Source: Rhodoplanes tepidamans (lineage in GTDB: Bacteria; Pseudomonadota; Alphaproteobacteria; Rhizobiales; Xanthobacteraceae). From it: a stretch of 64,000 bases of DNA. Position numbers and translations under genes: made by a program. This document shows, one piece after another, positions 51,670 to 60,780 of this stretch (positions are counted from its first letter, which is position 1; the number at the start of each line of letters is the position of its first letter). The notes under the pieces were generated by a model that did no database searches, was not told where the DNA came from, and saw only the letters and a program-made list of their open reading frames with translations. The stretch is from assembly GCF_030813915.1 (NCBI RefSeq), contig NZ_JAUSUJ010000026.1, forward strand, positions 35,331 to 99,330, written 5' to 3'.

Positions 51670-53805
51670 ATGTCCACGAGCGTAACCAAGACTGTCCTCA
51701 CGCGTCTCGCCGGCGGCGTCGCGCTGGCCTGCCTGCTGCCGGTGGCGCTCGCCGCCCAGACGGCGAGCGAGCTGGCGCCGATCTCGGTCGAGGCGGAGCG
51801 TCCCGGCCAGTCGCCGACCGGCCCGGACAAGGGCTTCGTGGCCGAGCGTACTCTCACCGGCTCCAAGACCGACACGCCGATCCGCGAGATCCCGCAGTCG
51901 ATCTCGGTGGTCACCCGCGATCAGCTCGACCAGCGCGCCGTCACCAATGTCGGCGAGGCGCTGACCTACTCGGCCGGCGTGGTCGCCGAGCCGTTCGGCT
52001 TCGACCCGCGCTTCGACGCTCCGATCATCCGCGGCTTCTCGGCGGCGCAGAGCCAGTACCTGAACGGCCTGAAGCTGATGCGCGGCACCAACGACACCAC
52101 CTCGATCGACCCGTGGGGGCTCGAGCGCATCGAGGTGCTGCGCGGCCCCTCCTCGGTGCTGTACGGGCAGGGCAATCCGGGCGGCATGATCAACCTGGTC
52201 AGCAAGCGGCCGACCTGGACCAGCTTCGGCACCGCGATGGTCGAGGGCGCCACCTTCGACCGCTACACCGGCGCCTTCGACTTCGGCGGCCCGGTGCCCG
52301 GGACCTCGGAGTTCGCCTACCGGCTCACCGGCCTCGCCCGCGACGGCAACACCCAGGCGACCGACGCCAAGGACAACCGCTACTTCATCGCGCCGGCCGT
52401 CACCTGGAAGCCGAACGCCGACACCACGCTCACGGTGCTGGCCAACGTGCAGCACGACGACGGGAGCTCGCCGGTCGGCCTGCCCGCCCAATACACCCTC
52501 TACTCCAACCTCTCCGGCGTGCGGCTGCCCCGCAGCACCAATCTCGGCGACCCTAACTTCGACCACTCGCGCAACACCATCGCCAGCATCGGCTACGAGT
52601 TCGAGCACCGCTTCGTCGACAATCTGATCTTCCGCCAGAACGCCCGCTACCTGTACCAGACCTGGGACTATCAGAACCTGTACTTCGCCAGCCTGAGCGG
52701 TGACACGGCCAATCGCGGCGCCTCCTACAACGACGAGACCTACGGCACCTTCACGATCGACAACCACCTGCAGGCGAAGTTCGACACCGGCCCGCTGTCG
52801 CACACGGTCCTGCTCGGCCTCGACGTGCGCCATCACACGCTCGACACCCTGTCGGAGTTCGGGACCGCGCCGTCCACCAACGTGTTCGCGCCCGCCTACG
52901 GCGTCGCCATCCCGAAGAACGTCTGGTACGCCTCCAAGGTCGACGGCACGCTGATGCAGACCGGGCTCTACGCCCAGGACCAGGTGAAGCTCGACAGGTG
53001 GCTGCTCACCCTCGGCGTCCGTCACGACTGGGCGTCTGCCGAGTCGACGACCAACTACCCGCTCGCCGGCACCAGCGCGGTCCAGGACCAGAGCGACCGC
53101 GCCTTCACGGGCCGGGTCGGCCTCTCCTATCTGTTCGACAACGGCCTCGCCCCCTATGTGAGCTGGGCGACCTCGTTCCAGCCGGTGATCGGCAGCGACT
53201 ATCTCGGCGACACCTACAAGCCGTCCGAGGGCGAGCAATACGAGGCCGGCGTGAAGTACCAGCCGACCTGGTTCAAGGGCTTCTTCACCGCGGCCGTCTA
53301 CGACCTCGAGCAGACCAACGTGCTGACCACCCAGCTCGTCGGCGGCGTCAGCCAGACCGTTCAGACCGGCGTGGTGCACTCGAAGGGCGTCGAGCTCTCG
53401 GCGCTCGCCAACCTGACCGAAGGGCTCGACCTGATCGCTAACTACACCTACACGGAGGCGGAGATCGAGGTCGGCGAATACGCCGGCAACCGGCCCGCCA
53501 ACGTGCCGAAGAACGCCGCCAATCTCTGGCTGTTCCAGACCATCAGGACCGGGCCGCTGGCCGGCTTCGGCTTCGGCGGCGGCATCCGCTACGTCGGCGC
53601 CCGCTGGGACCTCGACTCCAACGCCAACTACCTGCCGTCCAACATCCTGTTCGACGCCGCCGCGTCCTACACGACCGGCCCGTACAAGCTCTCGCTCAAC
53701 ATCGCCAACATCGCCGACGAGGCGTACGTCTCCGGCTGCGGCTATTTCGGCTGCTACTGGGGCAACGGCCGCACCATCACGGGCCGGGTGGCGTACACTT
53801 GGTGA
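51670..53805 (+). CDS. TonB-dependent siderophore receptor
   Basis: A 711-residue outer-membrane receptor. The signal peptide (MSTSVTKTVLTRLAGGVALA) ends near residue 28, and the TonB box region is LAPISVEAE. The plug has REIPQSISVVTRDQLDQRAV and LRGPSSVLYGQGNPGGMINL. The barrel ends in GRVAYTW with a cysteine pair before it (GCGYFGC). It is similar in length and motifs to the receptor at 40577 but differs in the loops. The divergent AraC gene and CCAGGG repeats suggest siderophore-induced expression. Confidence 0.93.
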   Translation: MSTSVTKTVLTRLAGGVALACLLPVALAAQTASELAPISVEAERPGQSPTGPDKGFVAERTLTGSKTDTPIREIPQSISVVTRDQLDQRAVTNVGEALTYSAGVVAEPFGFDPRFDAPIIRGFSAAQSQYLNGLKLMRGTNDTTSIDPWGLERIEVLRGPSSVLYGQGNPGGMINLVSKRPTWTSFGTAMVEGATFDRYTGAFDFGGPVPGTSEFAYRLTGLARDGNTQATDAKDNRYFIAPAVTWKPNADTTLTVLANVQHDDGSSPVGLPAQYTLYSNLSGVRLPRSTNLGDPNFDHSRNTIASIGYEFEHRFVDNLIFRQNARYLYQTWDYQNLYFASLSGDTANRGASYNDETYGTFTIDNHLQAKFDTGPLSHTVLLGLDVRHHTLDTLSEFGTAPSTNVFAPAYGVAIPKNVWYASKVDGTLMQTGLYAQDQVKLDRWLLTLGVRHDWASAESTTNYPLAGTSAVQDQSDRAFTGRVGLSYLFDNGLAPYVSWATSFQPVIGSDYLGDTYKPSEGEQYEAGVKYQPTWFKGFFTAAVYDLEQTNVLTTQLVGGVSQTVQTGVVHSKGVELSALANLTEGLDLIANYTYTEAEIEVGEYAGNRPANVPKNAANLWLFQTIRTGPLAGFGFGGGIRYVGARWDLDSNANYLPSNILFDAAASYTTGPYKLSLNIANIADEAYVSGCGYFGCYWGNGRTITGRVAYTW

Positions 53806-53815
53806 GGCCGCTGCT

Positions 53816-53924
53816 GGTCATTCCGGGGCGCACCGCAAGTGCGAACCCGGACTCCAGCCGGGCGCGCCGAACCTGCCGCTGGAGTCCGGGTTCGCAAACC
53901 TGCCGCTCGCGCCCCGGAATGACG
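53816..53924. repeat. Large dispersed palindrome in a convergent gap
   Basis: A full copy: GGTCATTCCGGGGCGC at the left and GCGCCCCGGAATGAC at the right, with inner GCGAACCCGGACTCCAGC and its perfect reverse complement. The matched A-to-G change in both inner arms (GGACTCC/GGAGTCC) keeps the stem paired. It separates the TonB receptor and polytopic protein genes. Confidence 0.85.
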
Positions 53925-53939
53925 ACGAACCGATCATCG

Positions 53940-55583
53940 TCACGGCCCCCGGCCCATCAGCTCGCGATCGGGCTGGCTGAGGTCGCGCTTGGTGAACGGG
54001 CGCTCGAGGCCGTAGAGGCTGTAGATGGCGCGGCAGTCCCAGCCGGTGGGATCGACCGGGCCGGGCGGGCCGGCATTGGCCGCCATGATGCGCGCCTTGC
54101 AGGCCTCGGTCTCGCCCGCGAAGTCGATCGCCGCGACGCTGTCGCGGCCGTGCCGCGCCATCTCGGCGACGTGCGTGACGGCGGCGAGCGAGACGAGGAT
54201 CGGCACGGCGGCGAGCGCGGGGCGTGACCCGTGCCGCAACGCGCCCTCGGCGGCGTCGGCCCGCACGGCGGCCCAGCAGGTCGCGATCACGACGACCGGC
54301 ACGATGGCGCCGCGCATCGCCCAGTTGTTGGCGCCCGAGAAGCCGATCACCACGGTCGAGGCGACGAACAGGGTGGCGGCGATCGCGCACCGGCCGAGCG
54401 GGCTCTTCAGCGGCGAGGGTGGCGGCCGCAGCGCCAGCCAGGCGAGCCAGCCGATCTCCGCCGTGAGGAACAGGGCCGCGAAGGCGAGGCCGGTCAGGCC
54501 GGCCGCAGCGCCGCCGAACGTCTCCGCCCAGCGCGTGTAGATCAGCAGGACCCGGAAGCCGCCGGCCGAGTCGGCGTTGAGATACAGATAGGCGAGCGGC
54601 GCCGACACCAGCGCGGCGGCGGCGAGCGCCACCAGGGTCTGCGGCCGCGCCGCGAAGCGGACCAGCAGCGGCGACAGCGCGACGAGCCCGCCGATCAGCG
54701 CGAACACCGAGGCGAAGGCCGCGAACGCCACCAGCAGCCCGGCCGCCACCATGGCGGCGATCGAGGGGCGCGGCTTCAGGCTCAGCGGCTCGGTCGCGAT
54801 GACGCCGGCGAGCAGCAGCGCCGCGCCGGCGATCAGGTGATGCGGCACCCAGACCAGCAGCGTCGTGAGGCTGGAGAGCTGGTTGGGGACGCCGAGATCG
54901 CGCTGCCACCATTCGGCATGGGCGAGCCAGTCGGCCGGCGGCGTGCCGGCGAGTCCGCCGGTCCAGCGGATCAGCAGCGCGACGCCGTCCGGCACGGCGG
55001 CGGCGACCACGAGCGCGGCGAGCGCCGCGCCGCGCCTTTCCGCCGGCAGCACGTGGCGCAGGAAGGCGACCAGGATCGTGGCGGCCGAGAGGGCGAGCAG
55101 CAGCGCCCCGATCCCGTAGGCCAGCTTGATCGCCGGGAGGCCGAAGCGCTGGAGCATCTCGGCCAGTGCCGCCGCCGGCATCCAGGCGACGTAATAGAAA
55201 TGCAGATGGGTGTCGGGCTGATAGTTGAGCAGCGGCGGGAACCGCTCGCTGTTCACCAGGCTCGCCAGCTCCTGGACGTGCCAGTTGTCGTCCCAGTGGA
55301 CGGCGGCGGCGAGCCGGCCGGTGAGCGACTGCGCCGCATAGGGCACCAGCCGCAGGAGCCCGGTCAGCGCCGCCCAGCCGATCAGCGCCGCCTCGAACCA
55401 GCGCAGCGGCGCCGGGGCGGCGGCGAGCGGCAGCCGGCGGAATGCCACCGCGGCGGCGGCGAAGAGGGCCGCGAAGACGAGCGGCGCCATGTCGCTCGGC
55501 AGCCGCAGCGCGGTCAGCAGCGCGGCGCTGCAGACGCTGGCGACGAGCAGCGACAGGACGGCGAGCAGTTCGCGCGCGAGCAT
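53940..55583 (-). CDS. Polytopic membrane protein, GT-C-like, function unknown
   Basis: A 547-residue protein with about twelve hydrophobic segments and a soluble C-terminal part. Loops contain HWDDNWHVQELASLVNSERF, PDTHLHFYYVAWMPAA and LVWVPHHLIAGAA, with His, Asp and aromatic residues as in GT-C glycosyltransferases. Its loop order resembles that of the 673-residue protein at 29498. The C-terminal part has two cysteines (EACKARI, WDCRAIY) that could pair in the periplasm. It stands alone between a repeat and the kinase operon. I cannot name its reaction. Confidence 0.7.
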   Translation of the reverse strand: MLARELLAVLSLLVASVCSAALLTALRLPSDMAPLVFAALFAAAAVAFRRLPLAAAPAPLRWFEAALIGWAALTGLLRLVPYAAQSLTGRLAAAVHWDDNWHVQELASLVNSERFPPLLNYQPDTHLHFYYVAWMPAAALAEMLQRFGLPAIKLAYGIGALLLALSAATILVAFLRHVLPAERRGAALAALVVAAAVPDGVALLIRWTGGLAGTPPADWLAHAEWWQRDLGVPNQLSSLTTLLVWVPHHLIAGAALLLAGVIATEPLSLKPRPSIAAMVAAGLLVAFAAFASVFALIGGLVALSPLLVRFAARPQTLVALAAAALVSAPLAYLYLNADSAGGFRVLLIYTRWAETFGGAAAGLTGLAFAALFLTAEIGWLAWLALRPPPSPLKSPLGRCAIAATLFVASTVVIGFSGANNWAMRGAIVPVVVIATCWAAVRADAAEGALRHGSRPALAAVPILVSLAAVTHVAEMARHGRDSVAAIDFAGETEACKARIMAANAGPPGPVDPTGWDCRAIYSLYGLERPFTKRDLSQPDRELMGRGP

Positions 55584-55676
55584 GGCGGCTCCGGACCGAC
55601 GGGGTGCGGCGAGCCTACACGGGGGGATTTAAGGAATTGAGAGGGGGCCGGCCTCGGTGCGCGCCGGCCGTGCCCC

Positions 55677-57446
55677 TCACCCCGCCGCCGCCACCTCGCT
55701 TTCCGCCTCGGGCGGCTTCGCCGGCAGGGCGATCGTGAAGGTCGTGCCCTGGTCCTCGCCGGCGCTCTCGGCCGTGATGGTGCCGCCGTGCAGGTCGACG
55801 ATGCGCTTGACGATCGACAGGCCGAGCCCGATCGAGGTCTCGCCGCCGGTCGGCTTGGCGGAGAGGCGCTGGAAGCGGCCGTAGAGGCGCTTGAGGTCCT
55901 CGGGCGTCATGCCGGGCCCGGAGTCCTTCACCCGGATGCGGGCGCCCGCCGGCCCGTGGGCGAGGCCGACCTCGATGTGGCCGCCGATGACGCTGTACTT
56001 GATCGCGTTGCTGACCAGGTTGTCGATCGCCTCGCGGATGCGGTCGACGTCGCACAGCACCGGCGGGCCGGCCTCGATCGAGACGTCGATCACCTGGCTC
56101 TTCTTGGCGGCGAGCGGCTGGTTCGCCTCGGCGACGTCGCGCACCACGGTGGCGAGGTCGGCGGGGTCGCGCCGGATGGTGATGTCGAGCGCGTCCGTCA
56201 TGGCGTCGGCGATAAGGCTCTCGACCATGTCGGCCACCCGGTCGGCGGCGTTGTGGATGTGCTTGATCTGCGCCCTGGCGGCGTCCGGGGTCAGCGCCGG
56301 GCTGGTGACCATGCGCTCCAGAATCTCGGCGCGGCCGATGATCACCGACAGCGGGTTGCGCAGGTCGTGCGCCACCGTGCCCAGGATCTCGGTCTTGAAG
56401 GCGTTGGCGCGCTGCAGCCGGGCCCATTGGGCGGAGAGGCGGCGGTTCGCCGAGGTGAGCTCGCGGGTGCGCTGGTTGACGCGGTCCTCGAGCCGCGTGT
56501 TGGCCTCCTGCAGCTGCTCGTAGAGGATCACGTTGTCGAACGCGATCGACAGCTTGCTGGTGAAGATTTCGACCAGGGTGCGGTCGGTGTCGGAGAGCGG
56601 GCGGGTGACGTGCAGGACGACGACCACCTCGCGCTCGCTCGACGTGCGGATGAACAGCACCGACCAGGCGGGGGTGAACTGGTGGGTGCGGCGCCGGAAC
56701 GCCTCCTCGACCACCTGCCGCAGGTCGGCGTCGAGCGCCGAGACGCCGTTCTGCCCGACGTGGCGGGCGTAGCAGCCGGCCGCCGCGAGCACCGAGACCG
56801 GGTTCTCGCGGCCGTTCTCGTGCACCACCAGGATGCCGTCGCAGTCGACGTTGAGCAGCGAGGCGAGCTGCACCAGCACGCCCTCGGCGAGCCGCTGGAT
56901 CGACTTGAAGTCGTAGAGCGTGGAGGCGGCGTCGACGATGATCTCCAGGCCGCGCCGCGTCTCCACCATGCGCTGCAGCTGCTGCCAGCTGCGCAGCGCC
57001 GCGGTGAGCGAGGTGAACAGCTTGTCGGCGGTGAGCTCGGTCTTGGCCTTGTAGTCGTTGATGTCGTAGTCGACGATGACGCGCCGTTCCGGCGCCTGGC
57101 CGGGCTGGCCGGTGCGCAGGATGATGCGGATGGTCTCGTTCTTCAGCTCGTTGCGGATGAAGTCGACGAGATCGAGCCCGGCCGTCTCGCTCTCCATGAT
57201 CACGTCGAGAAGCACCACGGCCGTGTCGGGGTGGCGGGGCAGCAGCGCGCGTCCCTCCTCGGCCGAGTAGGCCGAGAGGATCTCCAGCCCCTGGCCGTTG
57301 AGCGTGTAGTCGGCGAGCGCGAAGCGGGTGCCGTCGTGCACGGCCGGCTCGTCGTCGATCACCATGATCTTCCAGCGCGGTCCGCTGTCGAGCGGCCGGT
57401 CGTCGCCGTCTTCGACGATGTCGACGATGTCGTCGTGGTCAGCCAT
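55677..57446 (-). CDS. Receiver-DUF3369-histidine kinase protein
   Basis: A 589-residue cytoplasmic signalling protein. The receiver domain has the acidic pair at residues 31-32 (VIDDEPA) and the phosphoacceptor D81 in VVLLDVIMESE. DUF3369 follows at about 155-310. A coiled linker is at 310-345, and the HisKA domain has H360 in TVAHDLRNPLSVI. The ATPase part has DNLVSNAIKYS and GLGLSIVKRIVDLHGG. It has no DNA-binding output. Its ATG overlaps the upstream kinase gene by 8 nt, so it likely takes phosphate from that kinase and passes it on. Confidence 0.9.
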   Translation of the reverse strand: MADHDDIVDIVEDGDDRPLDSGPRWKIMVIDDEPAVHDGTRFALADYTLNGQGLEILSAYSAEEGRALLPRHPDTAVVLLDVIMESETAGLDLVDFIRNELKNETIRIILRTGQPGQAPERRVIVDYDINDYKAKTELTADKLFTSLTAALRSWQQLQRMVETRRGLEIIVDAASTLYDFKSIQRLAEGVLVQLASLLNVDCDGILVVHENGRENPVSVLAAAGCYARHVGQNGVSALDADLRQVVEEAFRRRTHQFTPAWSVLFIRTSSEREVVVVLHVTRPLSDTDRTLVEIFTSKLSIAFDNVILYEQLQEANTRLEDRVNQRTRELTSANRRLSAQWARLQRANAFKTEILGTVAHDLRNPLSVIIGRAEILERMVTSPALTPDAARAQIKHIHNAADRVADMVESLIADAMTDALDITIRRDPADLATVVRDVAEANQPLAAKKSQVIDVSIEAGPPVLCDVDRIREAIDNLVSNAIKYSVIGGHIEVGLAHGPAGARIRVKDSGPGMTPEDLKRLYGRFQRLSAKPTGGETSIGLGLSIVKRIVDLHGGTITAESAGEDQGTTFTIALPAKPPEAESEVAAAG

Positions 57447-59547
57447 GGGCTTGGTCCGTCGTCTGGAGGGCGGCCGCGGCGCCGTCGATGCGTGCCACCC
57501 GGCGGGGCAGCACCATGCGGAAGGTCGTGCCGTGGCCGAGCGCGGTGTCGAGCGTCAGCCGGCCGCCGAGGCTCTGGGTCACCAGGCTGTGGATGATGTG
57601 CAGGCCGAGGCCGGTGCCGCCCCGGCCGCGTCGCGTCGTGAAGAACGGGTCGAAGGCGCGGCGGCGCACGTCGTCGCTCATGCCGGCGCCGTCGTCCGCC
57701 ACGATGATCTCGACATGGTTGGGGCCGAGCGGGCGGGCCCGCACCTCGATGGTGCCGGTGCGGCCGTCCGGGAAGCCGTGGGCGACCGAGTTGAGGAACA
57801 GGTTGGTCAGCACCTGCCCGTAGGAGCCCGGATAGCTGTCCATCACGATGCCGGCCGGCACCTCGATGGTGAGCGCGAGCTGCGCCTTGCGCAGCACCGG
57901 GCGGACGCTCGCGGCGATCTGCTCGGTCGCCTCGCGCAGGTCGAAGTCGCGCAGCTCGGCGTGGCTGCGGTCGACCGCCACCTGCTTGAACGACTGGATC
58001 AGCTCGCCGGCGCGGTGCAGGTTGGCGACCAGCTGCTGGGCGGCGTCGCGGGTGCCGGCGACGAAGTCGTCGAGCTTGGAGCGGCGCAGCGGCCCCTTGG
58101 CGATCTCGTCGGCGAACACCTCGGAGCGCCGCACCAGGCTGGAGGCGACCGTCAGGCTGATGCCGACCGGGTTGTTGACCTCGTGGGCGACGCCGGCGAC
58201 GAGGCCGCCGAGCGCCGCGAGCTTCTCGGCGTCGATCAGGCTCTTCTGGGCGGTGCGCAGCTCGGCCAGCGCCTTCTCGGCGTTCTCCTTCGCGGCGCGC
58301 AGATCGTTCTCGGCCTGGCGCTTGGCGATGGCGTTCTCGCGGAACACCTCGACGGCGCGCGCCATGGCGCCGATCTCGTCGGTCTCGCGGGTGGAGCGGA
58401 CCACCTGCCCGTAATGGCCGGCCACGATGGCGTGCATGGCCGCCATCAGCTCGCGCAGCGGATTGCGGATCGAGCGGGTGACCACCGCGGCGCCGACCAG
58501 GATGGCGATCAGGAACCCGGTCGCCACCAGCACGACCTGGCGGTAGATCGCATCGAGCGTCCGCTCGAGCATCGCCTGGGCGCGCGCCTCGCGGCCGCGC
58601 ATCTCCTTCTGCAGCGTGTCGATGGTCGAGATCATCGAGGCCTGGTTGCCGTCGATGCCGGTGCGCAGCAGATGGGTGCGGGTGGCGAAGCGCTCGGCGA
58701 GCGCCGACAGGCCCCGGCGGAACGCGGCGGCGCGCTGCCCGAGCGCCTCCAGGGCGGCGCGCTGCATGTCCTCGGAGGCGAGGTCGGACATCACCGGGAT
58801 GGTCCGCTCGATGGTCTCCAGGTTGCGCCGCGCCTCGGCGGCCGCGCTCGAATCGAGCGACAGATAGTAGGCGTTGGCGGCCACCAGGCTGGCCGTGAAG
58901 GCGTCGCGCGACTTGCCGAGCGCCGGCCAGATCAGCGCCTCGCGGCGGCCGGCGGCGCCTTCGACGATCGAGTAGAGGCCGGCCATCTCGCGGGCCGGGC
59001 GCAGCACCTCGTCCTCGTAGACGCGGGTGATGGCGCTCTGTACGGCGCGCAGCTCGCCGAAGCCGTCGAGGAACTTCTCGGTGACGCCGGCGAGCCGCTC
59101 CATGCCGTTCGCCAGCATCGGGTCGGCCGGCCGGCGGGTGCGCAGCGTGCCGAGCACGGCCTCGCGCACCAGCAGGATCTCGGCGAGGATCTCGGGGCCG
59201 GGCTCGTTGATGTAGCGGTGGATCAGGTTCTGCAGCCGGCCGGCCTCGCCTTCCAGCAGCACCAGGACGGCGTCGGACTCGCGCACCTCGCGGACCTCGT
59301 CCCAGGCGCGGCCGAGCGCCACGGCGCCGTTCCAGATCAGCCCGGCGAGCACGATCACGACGCCGGTGTTGAGCACCGCGATCGACAGGATGCGCCAGCG
59401 GATCGGCACCGCCCGGACGAGCCGCTCCAGATCGAACCAGCGCCGGTCGGCCGCCGCGGCGGGCGAGGCGACCGGCTGCGGCACGATCGACGCCTGCCCG
59501 GGCGTCAGGTCGGCCGGTCCGCTCTGCACCGTCGGAGACGCACTCAA
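57439..59547 (-). CDS. Membrane sensor histidine kinase with large helical periplasmic domain
   Basis: A 702-residue kinase. Membrane segments lie at about 52-72 and 338-358 and enclose a predicted all-helical periplasmic domain of about 265 residues. A HAMP domain is at 359-410, a coiled coil at 405-445, and H455 is in LVAGVAHEVNNPVGISL; the ATPase has TNLFLNSVAHGFPDG and GTGLGLHIIHSLV. The start codon is TTG (59547), with a GTG at residue 7 as alternative. It begins 3 nt after the TRAP-type binding-protein gene and overlaps the receiver-kinase gene by 8 nt. The helical sensor domain recalls TorS, which binds a periplasmic protein. Confidence 0.9.
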   Translation of the reverse strand: MSASPTVQSGPADLTPGQASIVPQPVASPAAAADRRWFDLERLVRAVPIRWRILSIAVLNTGVVIVLAGLIWNGAVALGRAWDEVREVRESDAVLVLLEGEAGRLQNLIHRYINEPGPEILAEILLVREAVLGTLRTRRPADPMLANGMERLAGVTEKFLDGFGELRAVQSAITRVYEDEVLRPAREMAGLYSIVEGAAGRREALIWPALGKSRDAFTASLVAANAYYLSLDSSAAAEARRNLETIERTIPVMSDLASEDMQRAALEALGQRAAAFRRGLSALAERFATRTHLLRTGIDGNQASMISTIDTLQKEMRGREARAQAMLERTLDAIYRQVVLVATGFLIAILVGAAVVTRSIRNPLRELMAAMHAIVAGHYGQVVRSTRETDEIGAMARAVEVFRENAIAKRQAENDLRAAKENAEKALAELRTAQKSLIDAEKLAALGGLVAGVAHEVNNPVGISLTVASSLVRRSEVFADEIAKGPLRRSKLDDFVAGTRDAAQQLVANLHRAGELIQSFKQVAVDRSHAELRDFDLREATEQIAASVRPVLRKAQLALTIEVPAGIVMDSYPGSYGQVLTNLFLNSVAHGFPDGRTGTIEVRARPLGPNHVEIIVADDGAGMSDDVRRRAFDPFFTTRRGRGGTGLGLHIIHSLVTQSLGGRLTLDTALGHGTTFRMVLPRRVARIDGAAAALQTTDQAHG

Positions 59548-59550
59548 AGG

Positions 59551-60549
59551 TCACTCGCTTTCGCGGATGCGGTCGATCAGCCGCCGGAGCTGCGGGTCGG
59601 TGACGCGGGCGTTGACGGCGGCCATCGCCGCCACGAAGGGGGCGCGGTCGAAGTCGGCGACGATGGTGGTGCCGGCGGCGCGCGCCTGGGCGCGCGAATG
59701 CTCCTCGAGCGTGTTCCACTGCTCGCGCATCACCCGGTTGGAGGCGCGGGCGGCGCTACGGAAGATCGCCTGGTCCTCGGCCGACAGGCTCCGCCAGGCG
59801 CGCAGCGACATCACCAGCACCTCCGGGCTCATGGTGTGCTCGGTGAGCGTGTAGTTGCGGGCGAGCCGGTAGTGGCCGGTGGTCACGTAGGACGGCCAGT
59901 TGTTCTCGGCGCCGTCGATCAGGCCGGTGGCGAGGCCGGTCTCGACCTGCCCGTAGGGCAGCTGCACGGCGATGGCGCCGAGCGCCTCGACCATCGCGAC
60001 CATCAGGTCGGACTGCTGCACCCGGATGCGCAGGCCCTTCATGTCGGCGATGCCGCGGACCGGCCGGTCGCGGGTGTAGAGCGAGCGGGCGCCGGAGTCG
60101 TAGAAGGTCAGGCCGACGAAGCCGTAGGCCTCGAAGCTCCGCAGGATCTCGTCGCCGATCGGGCCGTCGAGCACGCTGTGCAGATGCGCGGTCGAGCGGA
60201 ACAGGAAGGGCAGCGACAGCACGTCGGCGGTCGGCACGATGGCGCCGATCGGCGCCACGTTGGTGCGGTTGAGGTCGATGGCGCCGACCCGGGTCTGCTC
60301 GATCGTGTCCCGCTCCTCGCCGAGCTGGCGCGAATGGAACACCCGCAGGCGATGGCGGCCGCCGGTCTGCTCCTCGATCAGCCGGCTCATGTGGAGCACG
60401 GCCTGGACGGTCGGATAGTCCTCGACCTGGGTGTCGGCGACCCGGAACTCGCGCGCCGCGGCCGGCGCGGCACCGAAACCGGCCGCGAGACCGGCGGCGA
60501 GCGCCGCCGCGGCCACGAGGGCGCGGGCGAGGGCGGTCAGGGGCCGCAC
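59551..60549 (-). CDS. TRAP-type (DctP) periplasmic binding protein, probably a sensor partner
   Basis: A protein of about 332 residues. The GTG at 60549 gives a normal signal peptide (RPLTALARALVAAAALAAGL, cleavage near AAA); an ATG at 60663 would add 38 residues. The mature domain has FRVADTQVEDYPTVQAVLHM, QLGEERDTIEQTRVGAIDLN and GLRIRVQQSDLMVAMVEALG with the ligand arginine, then LIDGAENNWPSY. No DctQ or DctM permease is nearby. Instead, a sensor kinase gene follows 3 nt later. It therefore probably reports its ligand, likely an organic acid, to the kinase. Confidence 0.87.
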   Translation of the reverse strand: MRPLTALARALVAAAALAAGLAAGFGAAPAAAREFRVADTQVEDYPTVQAVLHMSRLIEEQTGGRHRLRVFHSRQLGEERDTIEQTRVGAIDLNRTNVAPIGAIVPTADVLSLPFLFRSTAHLHSVLDGPIGDEILRSFEAYGFVGLTFYDSGARSLYTRDRPVRGIADMKGLRIRVQQSDLMVAMVEALGAIAVQLPYGQVETGLATGLIDGAENNWPSYVTTGHYRLARNYTLTEHTMSPEVLVMSLRAWRSLSAEDQAIFRSAARASNRVMREQWNTLEEHSRAQARAAGTTIVADFDRAPFVAAMAAVNARVTDPQLRRLIDRIRESE

Positions 60550-60780
60550 GGGGATCCGGACCGCCCGGAACCGGACGGCGGGCACCCCGGGGGCAGCGCC
60601 CGGGGTGGGGACACGGAGGCTCCTTGCTGGCGACAAATTCGCACCGCCTTGTCGTCGGACCATCGGGGCTCGTCGTCGTGAACCTCGAAATTTTAGCGAA
60701 ACCATGATCGGATGGCCATCCTGACGGCCCGGCGCCCGCCGGCGCCCGGCCCGACGATCCCGAACCGCGGTGGCGTTACG

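Noticed and set aside
57328..60681. Plus-strand open frame of over 1100 codons
   Set aside because: Antisense shadow of the kinase and TRAP-protein genes; no domain and biased composition.
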